Positions 16,283 to 25,111 are shown, numbered from the stretch's first letter. The stretch: DNA of 50,816 nt from Bacteroidota bacterium (GCA_947476645.1 CANJRM010000013.1:1-50816), one strand, 5' to 3'. Notes: a model not told the origin generated them from the sequence alone. Numbers and translations are program-made.

Positions 16283-16298
16283 CACCTAAAACAATTTT

Positions 16299-16481
16299 TT
16301 ACCTTCTTTTCAATTCGTCTTGTGCATCGCCATAACCGCTTTTATACGATTTGTTACATCCCATTTCGAATTCATCAAGTTCAATAAGCATTGGACTTGG
16401 AAATGGTTGTTCGTAAAAGCCAATTAAAAAATCCTGACGACCTTTTTGATAGTAATAATCTTTTGCCTCCTGAGTTGCCAT
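16299..16481 (-). CDS. Small conserved-looking hypothetical protein (60 aa)
   Basis: A 60-residue soluble protein with an aromatic, polar N-terminus (EAKDYYYQKGRQDFLIGFYEQPF) and a CNKSYKSGYGDAQDELK end. The pattern G-R-x-D-F and Y-x-x-G-x-x-D-A recurs twice, as in small helical proteins. No signal peptide or catalytic motif. I start at the ATG at 16481, since the 24 upstream in-frame residues are hydrophobic and look non-coding. A strong terminator directly downstream supports a real gene. Function unknown. Confidence 0.65.
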   Translation of the reverse strand: MATQEAKDYYYQKGRQDFLIGFYEQPFPSPMLIELDEFEMGCNKSYKSGYGDAQDELKRR

Positions 16482-16696
16482 AATCAATTTTCTTTTGGTG
16501 GTAAATAATACAGTCAAATATACTTGTAAGCTACTCATACGGAAAAATCGCATAAATGTTCTGTGTTGTGATTAGAAAAAGATGCAACTATTATATGCAT
16601 AATATCAAATACATCATAGGGAAACAAAATTTTAGTTTAATGAATGAATCTTTTCTATAGACATTGCGTAAGAAGTGGTAACTAAAATAAATTACT

Positions 16697-17254
16697 ATGA
16701 AAAAGTTGTTTTTTACAATGACCATGTTCTCAATGATTATTATGGCCAGTTCATTCAAAGGAATTGAAACACACAAACCGCTTGAACCGGTATTAAACGG
16801 AGGTCCATTTGCAGCACGTATTGATGGCTTTGCTTTTGATGCTCACAAAGACCACAAATATGAAGCTACTATTAAAGATGGCTCTAATGCTGAAGTTATT
16901 TTATACGGAAACGATGTAAAAGATAAGAGCGGTAATTATAATCCTCAGAAAATTGGTGTGGAGTTTTCGTTAAAGGATGGTGTAGTGGGTTTAGCATCGG
17001 GAAGCAAAGTGAGTTTCGAATTCAACAAGGAGAAATTTTACAGCAATCCCGCTTCTACTGAACTGACTATTAAAAAAGCAGTTTGGAGTGCCGACCACAA
17101 AAGCATGACCATTAGTGCAGATTTTAAATGTCAGGTAGAGAAACCAAGAACTTCAGACGACTATACCCCAAGTTTAGGAATTAGAGGAACGGTTGAGAAT
17201 ATAACTATCGCGGTTCCTTCGTCTGAAATAAATAATACAGCCACCGGCAAATGA
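16697..17254 (+). CDS. Secreted hypothetical protein
   Basis: A 185-residue exported protein with a signal peptide (MKKLFFTMTMFSMIIMASSF). The mature part begins with a segment FAARIDGFAFDAHKDHKYEA, similar in style to DUF6252-like beta-sandwich domains that open with an F-x-A-x-x-DG-x-x-F/W pattern. The similarity is only by eye. No cysteine pairs or enzyme motifs stand out. It sits alone between the small minus gene and a lipoprotein. Function unknown, probably periplasmic or surface. Confidence 0.65.
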   Translation: MKKLFFTMTMFSMIIMASSFKGIETHKPLEPVLNGGPFAARIDGFAFDAHKDHKYEATIKDGSNAEVILYGNDVKDKSGNYNPQKIGVEFSLKDGVVGLASGSKVSFEFNKEKFYSNPASTELTIKKAVWSADHKSMTISADFKCQVEKPRTSDDYTPSLGIRGTVENITIAVPSSEINNTATGK

Positions 17255-17408
17255 AGATTTATAACCAAATGACATAAGCCAATTCAAAAATTTATTTGAG
17301 TCGGTTTTTACATTTTTATAGGTTGATATACTAAAGTATACAGGCATTAATTACAAATTTTGCACACCCCCTGCGCATCATTTTATAACTTAGCTTCAAA
17401 TTAGGTTT

Positions 17409-17876
17409 ATGAAAATGAAAAATTTTTTTTTGCCAGTTGTTGTTTTTGCCATGATTGCTGCTGGTTTTAGTTCTTGTAAAAAAATCCAGGAAGACAATTT
17501 GGTAAATGGATTATGGCGTTTTAATCAGGTTTACATAGGCGGTTCAACTACTAACTACCTTACCGGATTTTCCAATTATACTAATGGAAATAACTGTTGC
17601 GCTTACAAAGTAGATTTTCAGCGCGATGATATTGTGTTTGCCTACTACATTACTTACGACACCTTTGGTTACGTGGTTGGCGGCAACTGGCATTTAGATG
17701 AATTCAACAAAATACAGCTACACTTCGATAATTATTTTGATGGCACATTTGATATGAAGAAGATCACTCAAAAACAATTTGAATTAAACAGCGATGCCAA
17801 CCATATAAAGTTTTATGATGGCGTTGACCCTGCTTTAGATACTACTTCTACCAAAATTGAAATGGAAAGAATTTAG
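17409..17876 (+). CDS. Lipoprotein, lipocalin-like (unassigned)
   Basis: A 155-residue lipoprotein: signal peptide with lipobox GFSSC (Cys23), then a domain starting LVNGLWRFNQVYIGG, with beta-strands (GNWHLDEFNKIQLHFDNYFDGTFDMKKIT). The motif G-x-W-x-x-x-x-x-x-x followed by regular strands is common in lipocalin-like Bacteroidota lipoproteins, but the family cannot be fixed by eye. Converges on the dCMP deaminase gene, whose stop lies 13 bases away. Function unknown. Confidence 0.65.
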   Translation: MKMKNFFLPVVVFAMIAAGFSSCKKIQEDNLVNGLWRFNQVYIGGSTTNYLTGFSNYTNGNNCCAYKVDFQRDDIVFAYYITYDTFGYVVGGNWHLDEFNKIQLHFDNYFDGTFDMKKITQKQFELNSDANHIKFYDGVDPALDTTSTKIEMERI

Positions 17877-17889
17877 CGAAGAGAAGGAT

Positions 17890-18396
17890 TTAACTCTTCC
17901 CCTTTTCGTATTGCTGCACTTCTTCGTGAAAGAACTCCAACTTAACTCCCGCAGTTTTAAACATATCCTCGCTCTCTGTGCCTGCATGATATTTCCGTTG
18001 GCAAACCACACGCTTAATACCGCAGTTGATAATAAGCATAGCACATACCCTGCATGGTGTCATTCTGCAATAAAGTGTAGCGCCATCTAATGCAACTCCG
18101 TTTTTTGCGGCCTGGCAAATTGCATTCTGTTCAGCATGAACCGTGCGCACACAATGTTCCGTAACACTTCCGTCTTCGTGAATAACCTTTTTCATTTGAT
18201 GCCCTACTTCATCGCAATGCGGCAAACCAACAGGTGAACCAACATAACCCGTTACGAGCAATTGATTCTCGCGCGAAATAACACATCCGCTTCGTCCTCT
18301 GCCACAGGTAGCTCGCTTGCTTATAGCATCCATCACTTCCATAAAATATTCGTCCCAGCTCGGGCGTACGTAGTGTTCTTCTTTAGTAGTACTCAT
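17890..18396 (-). CDS. dCMP deaminase (ComEB/DCD family)
   Basis: A 168-residue zinc deaminase. The catalytic pair is His87-Ala-Glu89 (TVHAEQNAICQ) and Cys115-x2-Cys118 (TPCRVC). An additional Cys31/Cys38 pair in CGRGRSGCVI suits dCMP deaminases. It converts dCMP to dUMP for dTMP synthesis. Length matches the family. The gene follows a P-loop kinase-like gene by 6 bases on the same strand, so the pair is probably co-expressed in deoxynucleotide metabolism. Confidence 0.92.
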   Translation of the reverse strand: MSTTKEEHYVRPSWDEYFMEVMDAISKRATCGRGRSGCVISRENQLLVTGYVGSPVGLPHCDEVGHQMKKVIHEDGSVTEHCVRTVHAEQNAICQAAKNGVALDGATLYCRMTPCRVCAMLIINCGIKRVVCQRKYHAGTESEDMFKTAGVKLEFFHEEVQQYEKGKS

Positions 18397-18402
18397 AGTC
18401 TT

Positions 18403-18966
18403 TTAAATTTTAGTTGAAATGTGTTTTAATGCTGAATCAATTTCGGCATATAAATTTTCGAAACTGCCATTATTGGTGAATTTGAAATCAGCCAGTAGCA
18501 TACAGGCAGAAAGATTCTGTTTGTTCGGGTCGGTGGAATTCATTTCGCGATTTTCATTTTTTACAAAAGTTTCAAAATTTATTTTGTCGGTCTCCGATGC
18601 CCGCTCCACAATTCTTTCGTAACGCAAATGCTGGTCTGCGTCCACCGCAAACAAATTGAAGTTCCCTTTAGCATGCAATGCGTTCACTTCTCCAACCGTG
18701 CGAATGCTTTCAATAATACAATCTTTGCCGCTTTCTTTTGCTTCGCGATAAAGTTCTTCGGCAATAAAACTCGGTGTGTTTTGGGCACGCAGTTCATTGG
18801 CAGTTGCCACTAATGAATCGCGGTTTATTTCTTCTCCTTTGGCTTTGATTAATTTACTCAAATATCCACGCACCGAAAAATGCTGAAAGCCATGATGCTT
18901 GGTGAGATAATCAACAATGGTTCCTTTGCCCGCGCCTAATGTGCCTGTAATGCCGATAATTTTCAA
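18403..18966 (-). CDS. P-loop (deoxy)nucleotide kinase-like ATPase
   Basis: A 187-residue protein with a Walker A motif GTLGAGKGT near the N-terminus, then a helical NMP-kinase-like body (CIIESIRTVGEVNAL, FNLFAVDAD, ERASE) that suggests an adenylate/dephospho-CoA kinase-type fold. I start at TTG 18966, which gives MKIIGITGTLGAGKGT; the alternative GTG at 19035 adds 23 residues and runs into the divergent gene's region. Operon with dCMP deaminase: a role as a nucleoside monophosphate kinase is inferred. Fungal dCMP deaminases reportedly carry a P-loop-like N-terminal domain (from memory), which would fit. Confidence 0.65.
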   Translation of the reverse strand: MKIIGITGTLGAGKGTIVDYLTKHHGFQHFSVRGYLSKLIKAKGEEINRDSLVATANELRAQNTPSFIAEELYREAKESGKDCIIESIRTVGEVNALHAKGNFNLFAVDADQHLRYERIVERASETDKINFETFVKNENREMNSTDPNKQNLSACMLLADFKFTNNGSFENLYAEIDSALKHISTKI

Positions 18967-19068
18967 TGCAGAAATATTTATGAGTGAAAATAAACGAATT
19001 GAAATGCGAAGCAGACTCGTGTGAATAATTTGCACCGCGATGTGAAAAACAAAAATACTTTTACTTAC

Positions 19069-19533
19069 ATGAATCCTAAACGAATCGGCTTGCTCATTTT
19101 TATTGTATTGGCGGCTGCCGTGCTTTTGCTCAATAGAAAAGATGTAGTGCTTTCCTCACAAAACGATTTCAAGCTCACTGAAATTTCTACTACTGGTTAC
19201 GAATTGCAATCAGTGATTCATTTACACAATCCGAATTTTCTTTCGGCTACCATCAAAACCATTCGCGAGGATTTTTACATCAACGGAGTAAAAGCAGGTG
19301 AGTTAAGCAGCGAAATCAATCAAGGAACTCCCGGATGGAAAGAAACTTCATTTCCGGTAAGCATTCGTTTTACCACCGAAGATTGGCAAAGAATATTTTC
19401 TGATTCGCTCGTACATGCAAAAGCAGAAGTGAATGTTAAAGGTGAAATCAATTTTCAAAATCTCACCGGTTCAGGCAAGATTACAGTGGATGAAAAGCAA
19501 TCCTTTTCTATAGCCAAGTGGAATGTACTATGA
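19069..19533 (+). CDS. LEA14-like (WHy domain) membrane-anchored protein
   Basis: A 154-residue protein with an N-terminal membrane segment (RIGLLIFIVLAAAVLLLN) followed by a WHy/LEA14-type beta-sandwich: ELQSVIHLHNPNFLSATIKTIREDFYINGVKAGE matches the hallmark hydrophobic-N-P-N pattern of LEA_2 domains. Such proteins are linked to desiccation or lipid stress in other organisms. Bacteroidota examples are mostly uncharacterised. The start is the ATG at 19069; upstream in-frame residues are polar and overlap the kinase promoter region. Stop overlaps the next gene's ATG. Confidence 0.75.
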   Translation: MNPKRIGLLIFIVLAAAVLLLNRKDVVLSSQNDFKLTEISTTGYELQSVIHLHNPNFLSATIKTIREDFYINGVKAGELSSEINQGTPGWKETSFPVSIRFTTEDWQRIFSDSLVHAKAEVNVKGEINFQNLTGSGKITVDEKQSFSIAKWNVL

Positions 19534-20801
19534 ACGAAAAATTACTTCATTTTATATGGAAGTTTCGTTTGTTCGACACGAAAGATTTGGTAACCACCAA
19601 TGGTGAGAGAATTGAAATAGTTCAGTCTGGCGCGCACAACACCAATGCAGGAGCCGATTTTCAAAATGCAAAAATCAGAATTGGAAAAACATTGTGGGCG
19701 GGCAATGTTGAAATTCATATCAGTTCAGGCGATTGGTTTTTGCATAAGCATGACAAGGATGCGGCTTATAACAATGTGATTCTACACGTAGTGTATGAAG
19801 CCAAAGAAAGAATGGCGTTGCGAAGCAACGGAGAAGAAATTCCAACGCTTGAATTAAAGAGCCGTATTCATCCTTCCGTGCTTTATCGTTATGAGGAATT
19901 GGAGAAAAGAAAAACGTGGATTCCGTGCGCCAAGTTCTTTCATGAAGCAGACGAATTTACGGTGAGCAATTTTCTTAAGCGTTTATTGATTGAAAGACTA
20001 GAAGCGAAAGTAGAGCAGATAGACGAGCTGCTGAATGAAAGCGGAAACGATTGGGAGCAGGTGATGTTTCAAATGATTGCACGCTATCTAGGAGCGGGCA
20101 TTAACAAAGAACCGTTTCAGTTACTTGCAAAAAATCTACGCGTAAATGTTTGGGCAAAACATATTCATGAACCGTTGCAAATTGAAGCTATGGTTTTTGG
20201 CACAGCCGGAATGCTCGATGAAGATTTTGATGATGAGTACGCAAAACAATTGCGAAAAGAGTTCCTTTATCTAAAACGATTGCATCAGTTACAACCGCTG
20301 GATAAAAAGGTTTGGAAGTTTCTCCGTTTACGCCCTTCTAATTTCCCAACTATTCGGTTAGCTCAGTTGTCGGGTTTAATGTGTTTCGATGCAAAAATGT
20401 TTTCAAGAATTCTCGAAGCAAAAAACGTCAAAGCAATTCATCGCTTATTTGATGTTGATGTTTCGGAGTATTGGCAAAATCATTATCGTTTCGATAAGCC
20501 ATCGAAGAAAGTGAATTCGCACTTGGGCACTTCTATGAAAAATACTTTGCTGATTAATGCAGTAGCTCCTGTGCTATTCGCGTATGGTAAATACAAAGAC
20601 AATGAAGAGTATTGCGACAGAGCTTTTGCTCTATTGCAAAACTGCGAAGCAGAAAGTAATTCCATTATAACTGGTTGGAAGAAGTTGAATCAAATTCCTT
20701 CTTCGACTTCAGAGTCGCAGGCACTGTTGCAACTGAAGAATGAATACTGCGATAAGTTCCGCTGTGTGGATTGTGCAATAGGAAGTAAGATTTTGAAATG
20801 A
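19530..20801 (+). CDS. DUF2851 family protein
   Basis: A 423-residue cytosolic protein of the DUF2851 family, recognisable from its opening (NEKLLHFIWKFRLF), the HNTNAGADFQNAKI and GNVEIHISSGDWFLHKHDKD segments and the long C-terminal helical half with paired Cys. The family is widespread in Bacteroidota and has no established function; charged residues in the first domain (H, D and E in HNTNAGAD and GNVEIH) resemble a nuclease fold, but that is inference. It overlaps the LEA14-like gene by 4 bases (ATGA), so translation is coupled. Confidence 0.8.
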   Translation: MNEKLLHFIWKFRLFDTKDLVTTNGERIEIVQSGAHNTNAGADFQNAKIRIGKTLWAGNVEIHISSGDWFLHKHDKDAAYNNVILHVVYEAKERMALRSNGEEIPTLELKSRIHPSVLYRYEELEKRKTWIPCAKFFHEADEFTVSNFLKRLLIERLEAKVEQIDELLNESGNDWEQVMFQMIARYLGAGINKEPFQLLAKNLRVNVWAKHIHEPLQIEAMVFGTAGMLDEDFDDEYAKQLRKEFLYLKRLHQLQPLDKKVWKFLRLRPSNFPTIRLAQLSGLMCFDAKMFSRILEAKNVKAIHRLFDVDVSEYWQNHYRFDKPSKKVNSHLGTSMKNTLLINAVAPVLFAYGKYKDNEEYCDRAFALLQNCEAESNSIITGWKKLNQIPSSTSESQALLQLKNEYCDKFRCVDCAIGSKILK

Positions 20802-20834
20802 TATTTTCATACATTCGAAAACAAATAGCTCAAC

Positions 20835-21062
20835 ATGCCACAAGTAGATACTTTTAAATTTTTGGTAGAGTCAAACGCCTTTGGTGTTTGTGAGCGGATT
20901 GGCGAGCGGTTGAAAATGCCGGTGAAAAACATTCGCCTGTTTTTTATTTACGCCAGTTGTATGACCATCGGTTCTCCTATTATCATCTATATGATTCTCG
21001 CCTTCTGGATGAAGATGAAAGACTACGTGCGAAGCAGCAGAACCACCGTGTGGGATTTGTGA
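20835..21062 (+). CDS. PspC-domain small membrane protein
   Basis: A 75-residue protein with the PspC core: FGVCERIGERLKMPVKNIRLFFIYASCMTIG and a single hydrophobic helix (about 40-60, SPIIIYMILAFWMKM). PspC proteins are inner-membrane components of phage-shock/envelope-stress responses. This isolated minimal form is common in Bacteroidota. It follows the DUF2851 gene by 33 bases and may be co-transcribed. Function within this operon is unknown. Confidence 0.8.
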   Translation: MPQVDTFKFLVESNAFGVCERIGERLKMPVKNIRLFFIYASCMTIGSPIIIYMILAFWMKMKDYVRSSRTTVWDL

Positions 21063-21144
21063 TATTAAAATTTCACAACGCTTTCATTAAAGTAAATTCT
21101 AAAATTACTTTTGTCGCTCTTTGCTAATATTCTAAAACTGTGTT

Positions 21145-21894
21145 TTGAGCGATAGCCTCGTTATTATTCCTACTTACAACGAACTGGGCAACATTGAAAA
21201 AATGGTGCGCAAGGTTTTTTCATTGTCGCGCGTTTTCGATTTGCTGATTATTGATGACGGCTCACCCGATGGCACCGCACAGAAAGTAAAACAACTTCAA
21301 ACCGAATTTGCCGGTAAACTTTTTCTGATTGAACGCAGCGGCAAACAAGGGCTCGGTACGGCTTACATCGCGGGTTTCCGTTTTGCACTCGAAAAAAGTT
21401 ACGAATACATTTTTGAAATGGACTGCGATTTCAGTCATAATCCTGATGATTTAGTTCGCTTGTATGAGGCCTGCAAAAATCAGAATTGCGATTTAGCAGT
21501 TGGCTCTCGTTATGTAGAAGGCGGTGGTTTTGTCAACTGGCCTAAAGACAGAATTCGTTTATCGAAGAACGCTTCGCGCTATGTAAACCTGGTAACAGGA
21601 ATTAAAATACAAGACCCTACTGCCGGTTTTATTTGTTACAAACGAAATGTTTTAGAAACGATTGACTTGAACAAAATCCGTTTTGTTGGTTACGCTTTTC
21701 AAATTGAAATGAAATTTGCTGCACGTAAACTCGGTTTCAAAATAGTTGAAGTGCCTATCATTTTTACAGAGCGTGTTGAAGGTGTTTCGAAAATGAGCCG
21801 CAACATTATTAAAGAAGGAATTATAGGTGTGCTCCAGATTGAATGGAACAGTTTCTTCTCTGATTACAGAAAAAATAAAACTATGTCACGTTGA
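21145..21894 (+). CDS. Polyprenol-phosphate mannosyltransferase-like (DPM1-type GT2)
   Basis: A 249-residue GT-A enzyme closely following the dolichol-phosphate mannose synthase pattern: SLVIIPTYNELGNIEKMV, LIIDDGSPDGT, EMDCDFSHNPDDL (metal-binding), GSRYVEGGG and the terminal SKMSRNII. It lacks the C-terminal membrane domain, as in bacterial stand-alone DPM synthases. It likely transfers mannose from GDP-mannose to polyprenyl phosphate to feed GT-C transferases. Start is a TTG preceded by a TACTTTTG -7 box (21106-21113). The last codons and the stop overlap a palindromic repeat. Confidence 0.88.
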   Translation: MSDSLVIIPTYNELGNIEKMVRKVFSLSRVFDLLIIDDGSPDGTAQKVKQLQTEFAGKLFLIERSGKQGLGTAYIAGFRFALEKSYEYIFEMDCDFSHNPDDLVRLYEACKNQNCDLAVGSRYVEGGGFVNWPKDRIRLSKNASRYVNLVTGIKIQDPTAGFICYKRNVLETIDLNKIRFVGYAFQIEMKFAARKLGFKIVEVPIIFTERVEGVSKMSRNIIKEGIIGVLQIEWNSFFSDYRKNKTMSR

Positions 21895-21925
21895 GCTTGT
21901 CGAAGCGCATCCTTCGACAAGCTCA
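21892..21925. repeat. Palindromic (REP-like) intergenic element
   Basis: TGAGCTTGTCGAAG and its exact complement CTTCGACAAGCTCA form a 14-bp stem with a 6-base loop, followed by GGATGACA. This is a widely dispersed bacterial palindrome type. Here it supplies the stop codon of the upstream glycosyltransferase and lies in the gap between two convergent genes. Confidence 0.85.
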
Positions 21926-21938
21926 GGATGACATTTCT

Positions 21939-24086
21939 CTACTGAGGGTGATAAACACTCTCTGCCCGTTTCATCACATCTTCTTTCTTCAAACTCAACG
22001 TCCTCATTTCCTGTTTTGTAAATGATTCCATTTGGTCGTTGTAATGTTTGCTTGTAGGGTTCAATGAATTCCCAAGCGGTTGAAGTGCCTGCAATTTCTC
22101 CATTCCGTTTTTTCCAAAAGAAGCGAGCATCGTATAGGTATCACCGTAATCAGCTTTGAAAGCAAGGCGACCATCTATCTTTTTAGGATAACTCGGACTC
22201 AACATATCAGGAAAACCGCGTAGCGGTAAATCTTTATTGCCCCGCACTAGTCGGTTAACTGTTCCCCATTCAACTTTGATACTTCCGAAGTTAGATTTCA
22301 AAGTATCGCAAGTTGCACGCAGCGTGCTCACCCATTCATCTTCTTTTACGTCAAAGCCCATTACAAAATTTGCATCGTCATAATGATACTTGTCGAAAAT
22401 AGTTTTGATGCATAAGCCCAGCAGGGTAGGAGCGTAGGCATGAATATCAGAAACACGATTCCAGGAATTAAGAATTTGTAACGGCTCTTTAAGATCGGGA
22501 TATTTTTTTACATCCAAATCGTAAAGCGGTTGTAATGATTTTGCAAAATTGCCCTTGCGCGAAAACGTAATGTCAAATTTTATATCGTGCAAATCCTGCA
22601 AACTGAATTTGTCTTTAGCCGAAATTAATTCAGTAAAACGTTGTGCTCGGTTGTTATCACCCGGGCGCATATCCATCAATTTTCGTGAAGTGTAACAATA
22701 TCCATTCTCGCAACATTCGTTGGAGGAAGCATGAAAAGGAGTGTTGTTCGTATTGAAAACATAACCGCAACTCGGGTTAATTGTTTTCGGCATGCTGTCA
22801 AGCGGAATCAATTTTGTCCAGAGCGTTTTAGAAGTATTTCCCGCTACCAAACCGCTCCAGTCAATCGTTGTATCGCGGTCAGGCATCATGCCGTGGTGGA
22901 TGTAGAAGATATTGTCTTTGTCATCGGCATAAACAATATTAAAGAGCGTAATAGCATGTGTGCGAATGGCATTCCAATACTCATCGTAATTTTTTGCCTT
23001 GTTCATTTTATAAAGTTGCTGTCCGGTTTGTATAGTTGTGTTTGCGGGAAAGCGAATTGCATAATAATTTTCACTCTTGCCGCTCTTCAACGTTGCTCCG
23101 TACTTACTCCAGTACGACATCTTCTTCACAGGCAAAACAAATTTTCCCTTTTTGCTCAAATTCACTTTCAGCCAAACGGGTTTCTTTTCCAGCTTCACCC
23201 AGTTGCCGTCAAATTCGTATTCGAGTTTCTTCTTCGGGTTCATTTTTAATTTGAACACATCCACTTTATCAAAAGTGTTCCAGGTCATGCCCCAACCCAA
23301 ATGTTCATTTACCCCCATTGCCAGCGAAGTGCTTCCCTGAAACATACAGCCTTCAATGTTCAATCCCTCTTCACTTTGTAAGTGCGCTTCGTAAAAAGAA
23401 AACTGTCCTTCCATTCCTAAATGCGGATTGATACAGAGATAAGTTTTGCCGTCAACTGTTTTTGTGCTATTGAGCGCAAATGCATTTGAACCAACTGAAG
23501 GAGTTGTATGTGTTGGAAACACCAAAGGCACATTATCATATTTTCCGCCTACCGCATCTGCTACTTGATGTTGAGTCCAACTCAAAGCCGACATAATCAC
23601 CACATAAGCTGTAACAATATCGTGCGAAGAAATAGGGAAAGCACTTTTCACTTTCACTTCGTTAGGATGCGCTTTTGCATAAGCGTTATACCCCTGCACC
23701 CATCCGTCAACATACTTTTTGAATTCAGGAGACAAATCTTTTTCGAAATTTTTCTCTACTAATTCGCGTGCACCAATGGCGTGAACAAAAAAGTCAACTG
23801 CTGCTCCCTCAATACCCTGCTTTCTTCCCATGTAACCTTTGCTCGTGTAAATCAAATCCTGTGTTATTGCAAAAGCATCTTCGGCATTTGCCCAGGCTAA
23901 ACCATAAGCCACTTCAGCATCGGTCTTTCCAAAAATGTGTGGAATGCCAAAGCTATCGCGCACAATAGTTACGTTTTCAGGATTGATTACAGGGAATTCC
24001 GAATCGTTGTTTTGAGCGAAAGAAAATAGCGGAGAAATAAAGGTGGCAATGCAAATCAGCAAACTGAAGAAGGAAGTTTTTTTCAT
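21939..24086 (-). CDS. Penicillin acylase family protein (Ntn hydrolase)
   Basis: A 715-residue exported precursor: signal peptide to about residue 25 (FSFAQ), alpha chain with IVRDSFGIPHIFGKTDAEVAYGLAWANAEDAF, then an autoprocessing site before Ser200 in GSNAFAL, which becomes the N-terminal nucleophile of the beta chain. The beta chain holds CINPHLGM (about 213-221) and the later Asn/Arg active-site region. Relatives cleave amide bonds of penicillin, acyl-homoserine lactones or other N-acyl compounds. The substrate cannot be assigned. Start is the ATG at 24086, since the longer frame has no signal-like sequence. Confidence 0.88.
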   Translation of the reverse strand: MKKTSFFSLLICIATFISPLFSFAQNNDSEFPVINPENVTIVRDSFGIPHIFGKTDAEVAYGLAWANAEDAFAITQDLIYTSKGYMGRKQGIEGAAVDFFVHAIGARELVEKNFEKDLSPEFKKYVDGWVQGYNAYAKAHPNEVKVKSAFPISSHDIVTAYVVIMSALSWTQHQVADAVGGKYDNVPLVFPTHTTPSVGSNAFALNSTKTVDGKTYLCINPHLGMEGQFSFYEAHLQSEEGLNIEGCMFQGSTSLAMGVNEHLGWGMTWNTFDKVDVFKLKMNPKKKLEYEFDGNWVKLEKKPVWLKVNLSKKGKFVLPVKKMSYWSKYGATLKSGKSENYYAIRFPANTTIQTGQQLYKMNKAKNYDEYWNAIRTHAITLFNIVYADDKDNIFYIHHGMMPDRDTTIDWSGLVAGNTSKTLWTKLIPLDSMPKTINPSCGYVFNTNNTPFHASSNECCENGYCYTSRKLMDMRPGDNNRAQRFTELISAKDKFSLQDLHDIKFDITFSRKGNFAKSLQPLYDLDVKKYPDLKEPLQILNSWNRVSDIHAYAPTLLGLCIKTIFDKYHYDDANFVMGFDVKEDEWVSTLRATCDTLKSNFGSIKVEWGTVNRLVRGNKDLPLRGFPDMLSPSYPKKIDGRLAFKADYGDTYTMLASFGKNGMEKLQALQPLGNSLNPTSKHYNDQMESFTKQEMRTLSLKKEDVMKRAESVYHPQ

Positions 24087-24186
24087 TGTAGAAATGTTGT
24101 AATTAAAATGGAAGCCGCGAATGTATAGGAATGAGTGAATAATTCTGATTATCCTCAGCCACCTCAGCACAGTCTCTCTGCCTTGC

Positions 24187-24260
24187 TCCCGACAACTATT
24201 GGGACTGCGTAAAACACAAACAGTCCCAATCTCTCAGGCCTGCCTCCCGTCAGGCAGGGC
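24187..24260. repeat. Cluster of three palindromes downstream of pseudogene
   Basis: Three inverted repeats lie side by side: TCCCGA/TTGGGA around CAACTA (24187-24204), ATTGGGACTG/CAGTCCCAAT with a 13-base loop (24198-24230), and CCTGCCT/AGGCAGG (24239-24258). The first two share bases. None looks like a typical terminator; they resemble the palindromic debris of Bacteroidota intergenic regions. Confidence 0.6.
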
Positions 24261-25018
24261 TGCTTGTATTTACTTCCATTTTCCGACTCCTGTCTTTATC
24301 AAAGCATCTTTCTGCTCCAGCTATCGGGTTACCTCTTTGTCAGTTACAAAAACGCCTATTTTTGTATGGTCGGTTCTTGGGTCAACAACAATGCGGACAT
24401 TATCGTAATTCTTAACAAAATCAGGATTGGCATCCTTAAACACCACCGCCAATTTATCTATGCGGTTGTTCAAAAACTTCTTCACCTGACTCACAGCAGC
24501 ATTCAAATTCGCAGTATCGGTTTTCTTCTCACTGCGTTTTGTTCTTGGCTGCGGCACTAACCCTTCAAAATTGTCAATGGCACTTATAAAATCGGTGAGT
24601 ATCAAAGGGGTAATTCCGTAGTTAGCCAAATTAACTGCGTTTGTATTACCAGAGTATAAATGTTTCGGCAATTCGAAATCAAATCATCATCCTTTGCTTT
24701 TTGCAAACCGCTGAGCATAAAACGCATACTCTCTTTTAGGGTAGTCATTTCTTTTTCATCAGCATAAGCAAACACAATTCCTGCCAATGAATTTCCAAAC
24801 TCAGCTAAGTTCTTCTTCATCGCATTCTTGTTCGCGGTATAACCTTTTATGTTCATCGCTTGCCGCGGGGCAAGCGAGTTTATATTAGCGTTCTTTGCGC
24901 TAAATAAAATAAATGAATTTTTAAATCCCGTGTTGGTATCTACAATACCTTGGTTGGCTTTGCATTCGGTTTCAACTACACGGCTCATATTAAACCCCGC
25001 CATTGTTAAAGTATTCAT
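24250..25018 (-). pseudogene. Frameshifted hypothetical protein gene
   Basis: Two minus-strand frames join into one protein. The first (25018 downward) is helical (MNTLTMAGFNMSRVV... KAKDDDLIS) and breaks near 24671, where one base appears lost in a GAATT/GAAATT context. The second frame then continues LPKHLYSGNTNAVNLANYG to VFVTDKEVTR. Around 24325 a third frame would continue P-I-A-G-A, the usual start of a carboxypeptidase-regulatory-like domain, and then stops at 24250. The family looks like the helical plus CarboxypepD_reg-like proteins of Bacteroidota. A palindrome (24856-24877) sits in frame inside it. Two frameshifts and a missing end indicate decay, although sequencing error cannot be excluded. 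Confidence 0.7.
24856..24877. repeat. Palindrome inside the pseudogene
   Basis: TCGCTTGCC and GGCAAGCGA form a perfect 9-bp stem with a 4-base GCGG loop; on the minus strand it codes the odd SLAPRQA stretch. It appears inserted in frame, like palindromic elements known to invade coding sequences in other bacteria. Confidence 0.6.
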
Positions 25019-25111
25019 AACATTTTTGTTTTGTGCCCACCTCCCTCTTTCAACTGCATTGTTTTTTTTAGTTGCTCAAGTAAAGTAAGCGGTTATTAAA
25101 AAAATGTTGAT

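Noticed and set aside
18967-19035. N-terminal extension of the P-loop kinase from GTG 19035
   Set aside because: The extra 23 residues precede the canonical KIIGITG start and extend past the expected divergent promoter; kept as an alternative only.
22731-23249. 172-codon plus-strand ORF
   Set aside because: Lies fully inside the penicillin acylase gene on the other strand, whose motifs are intact.
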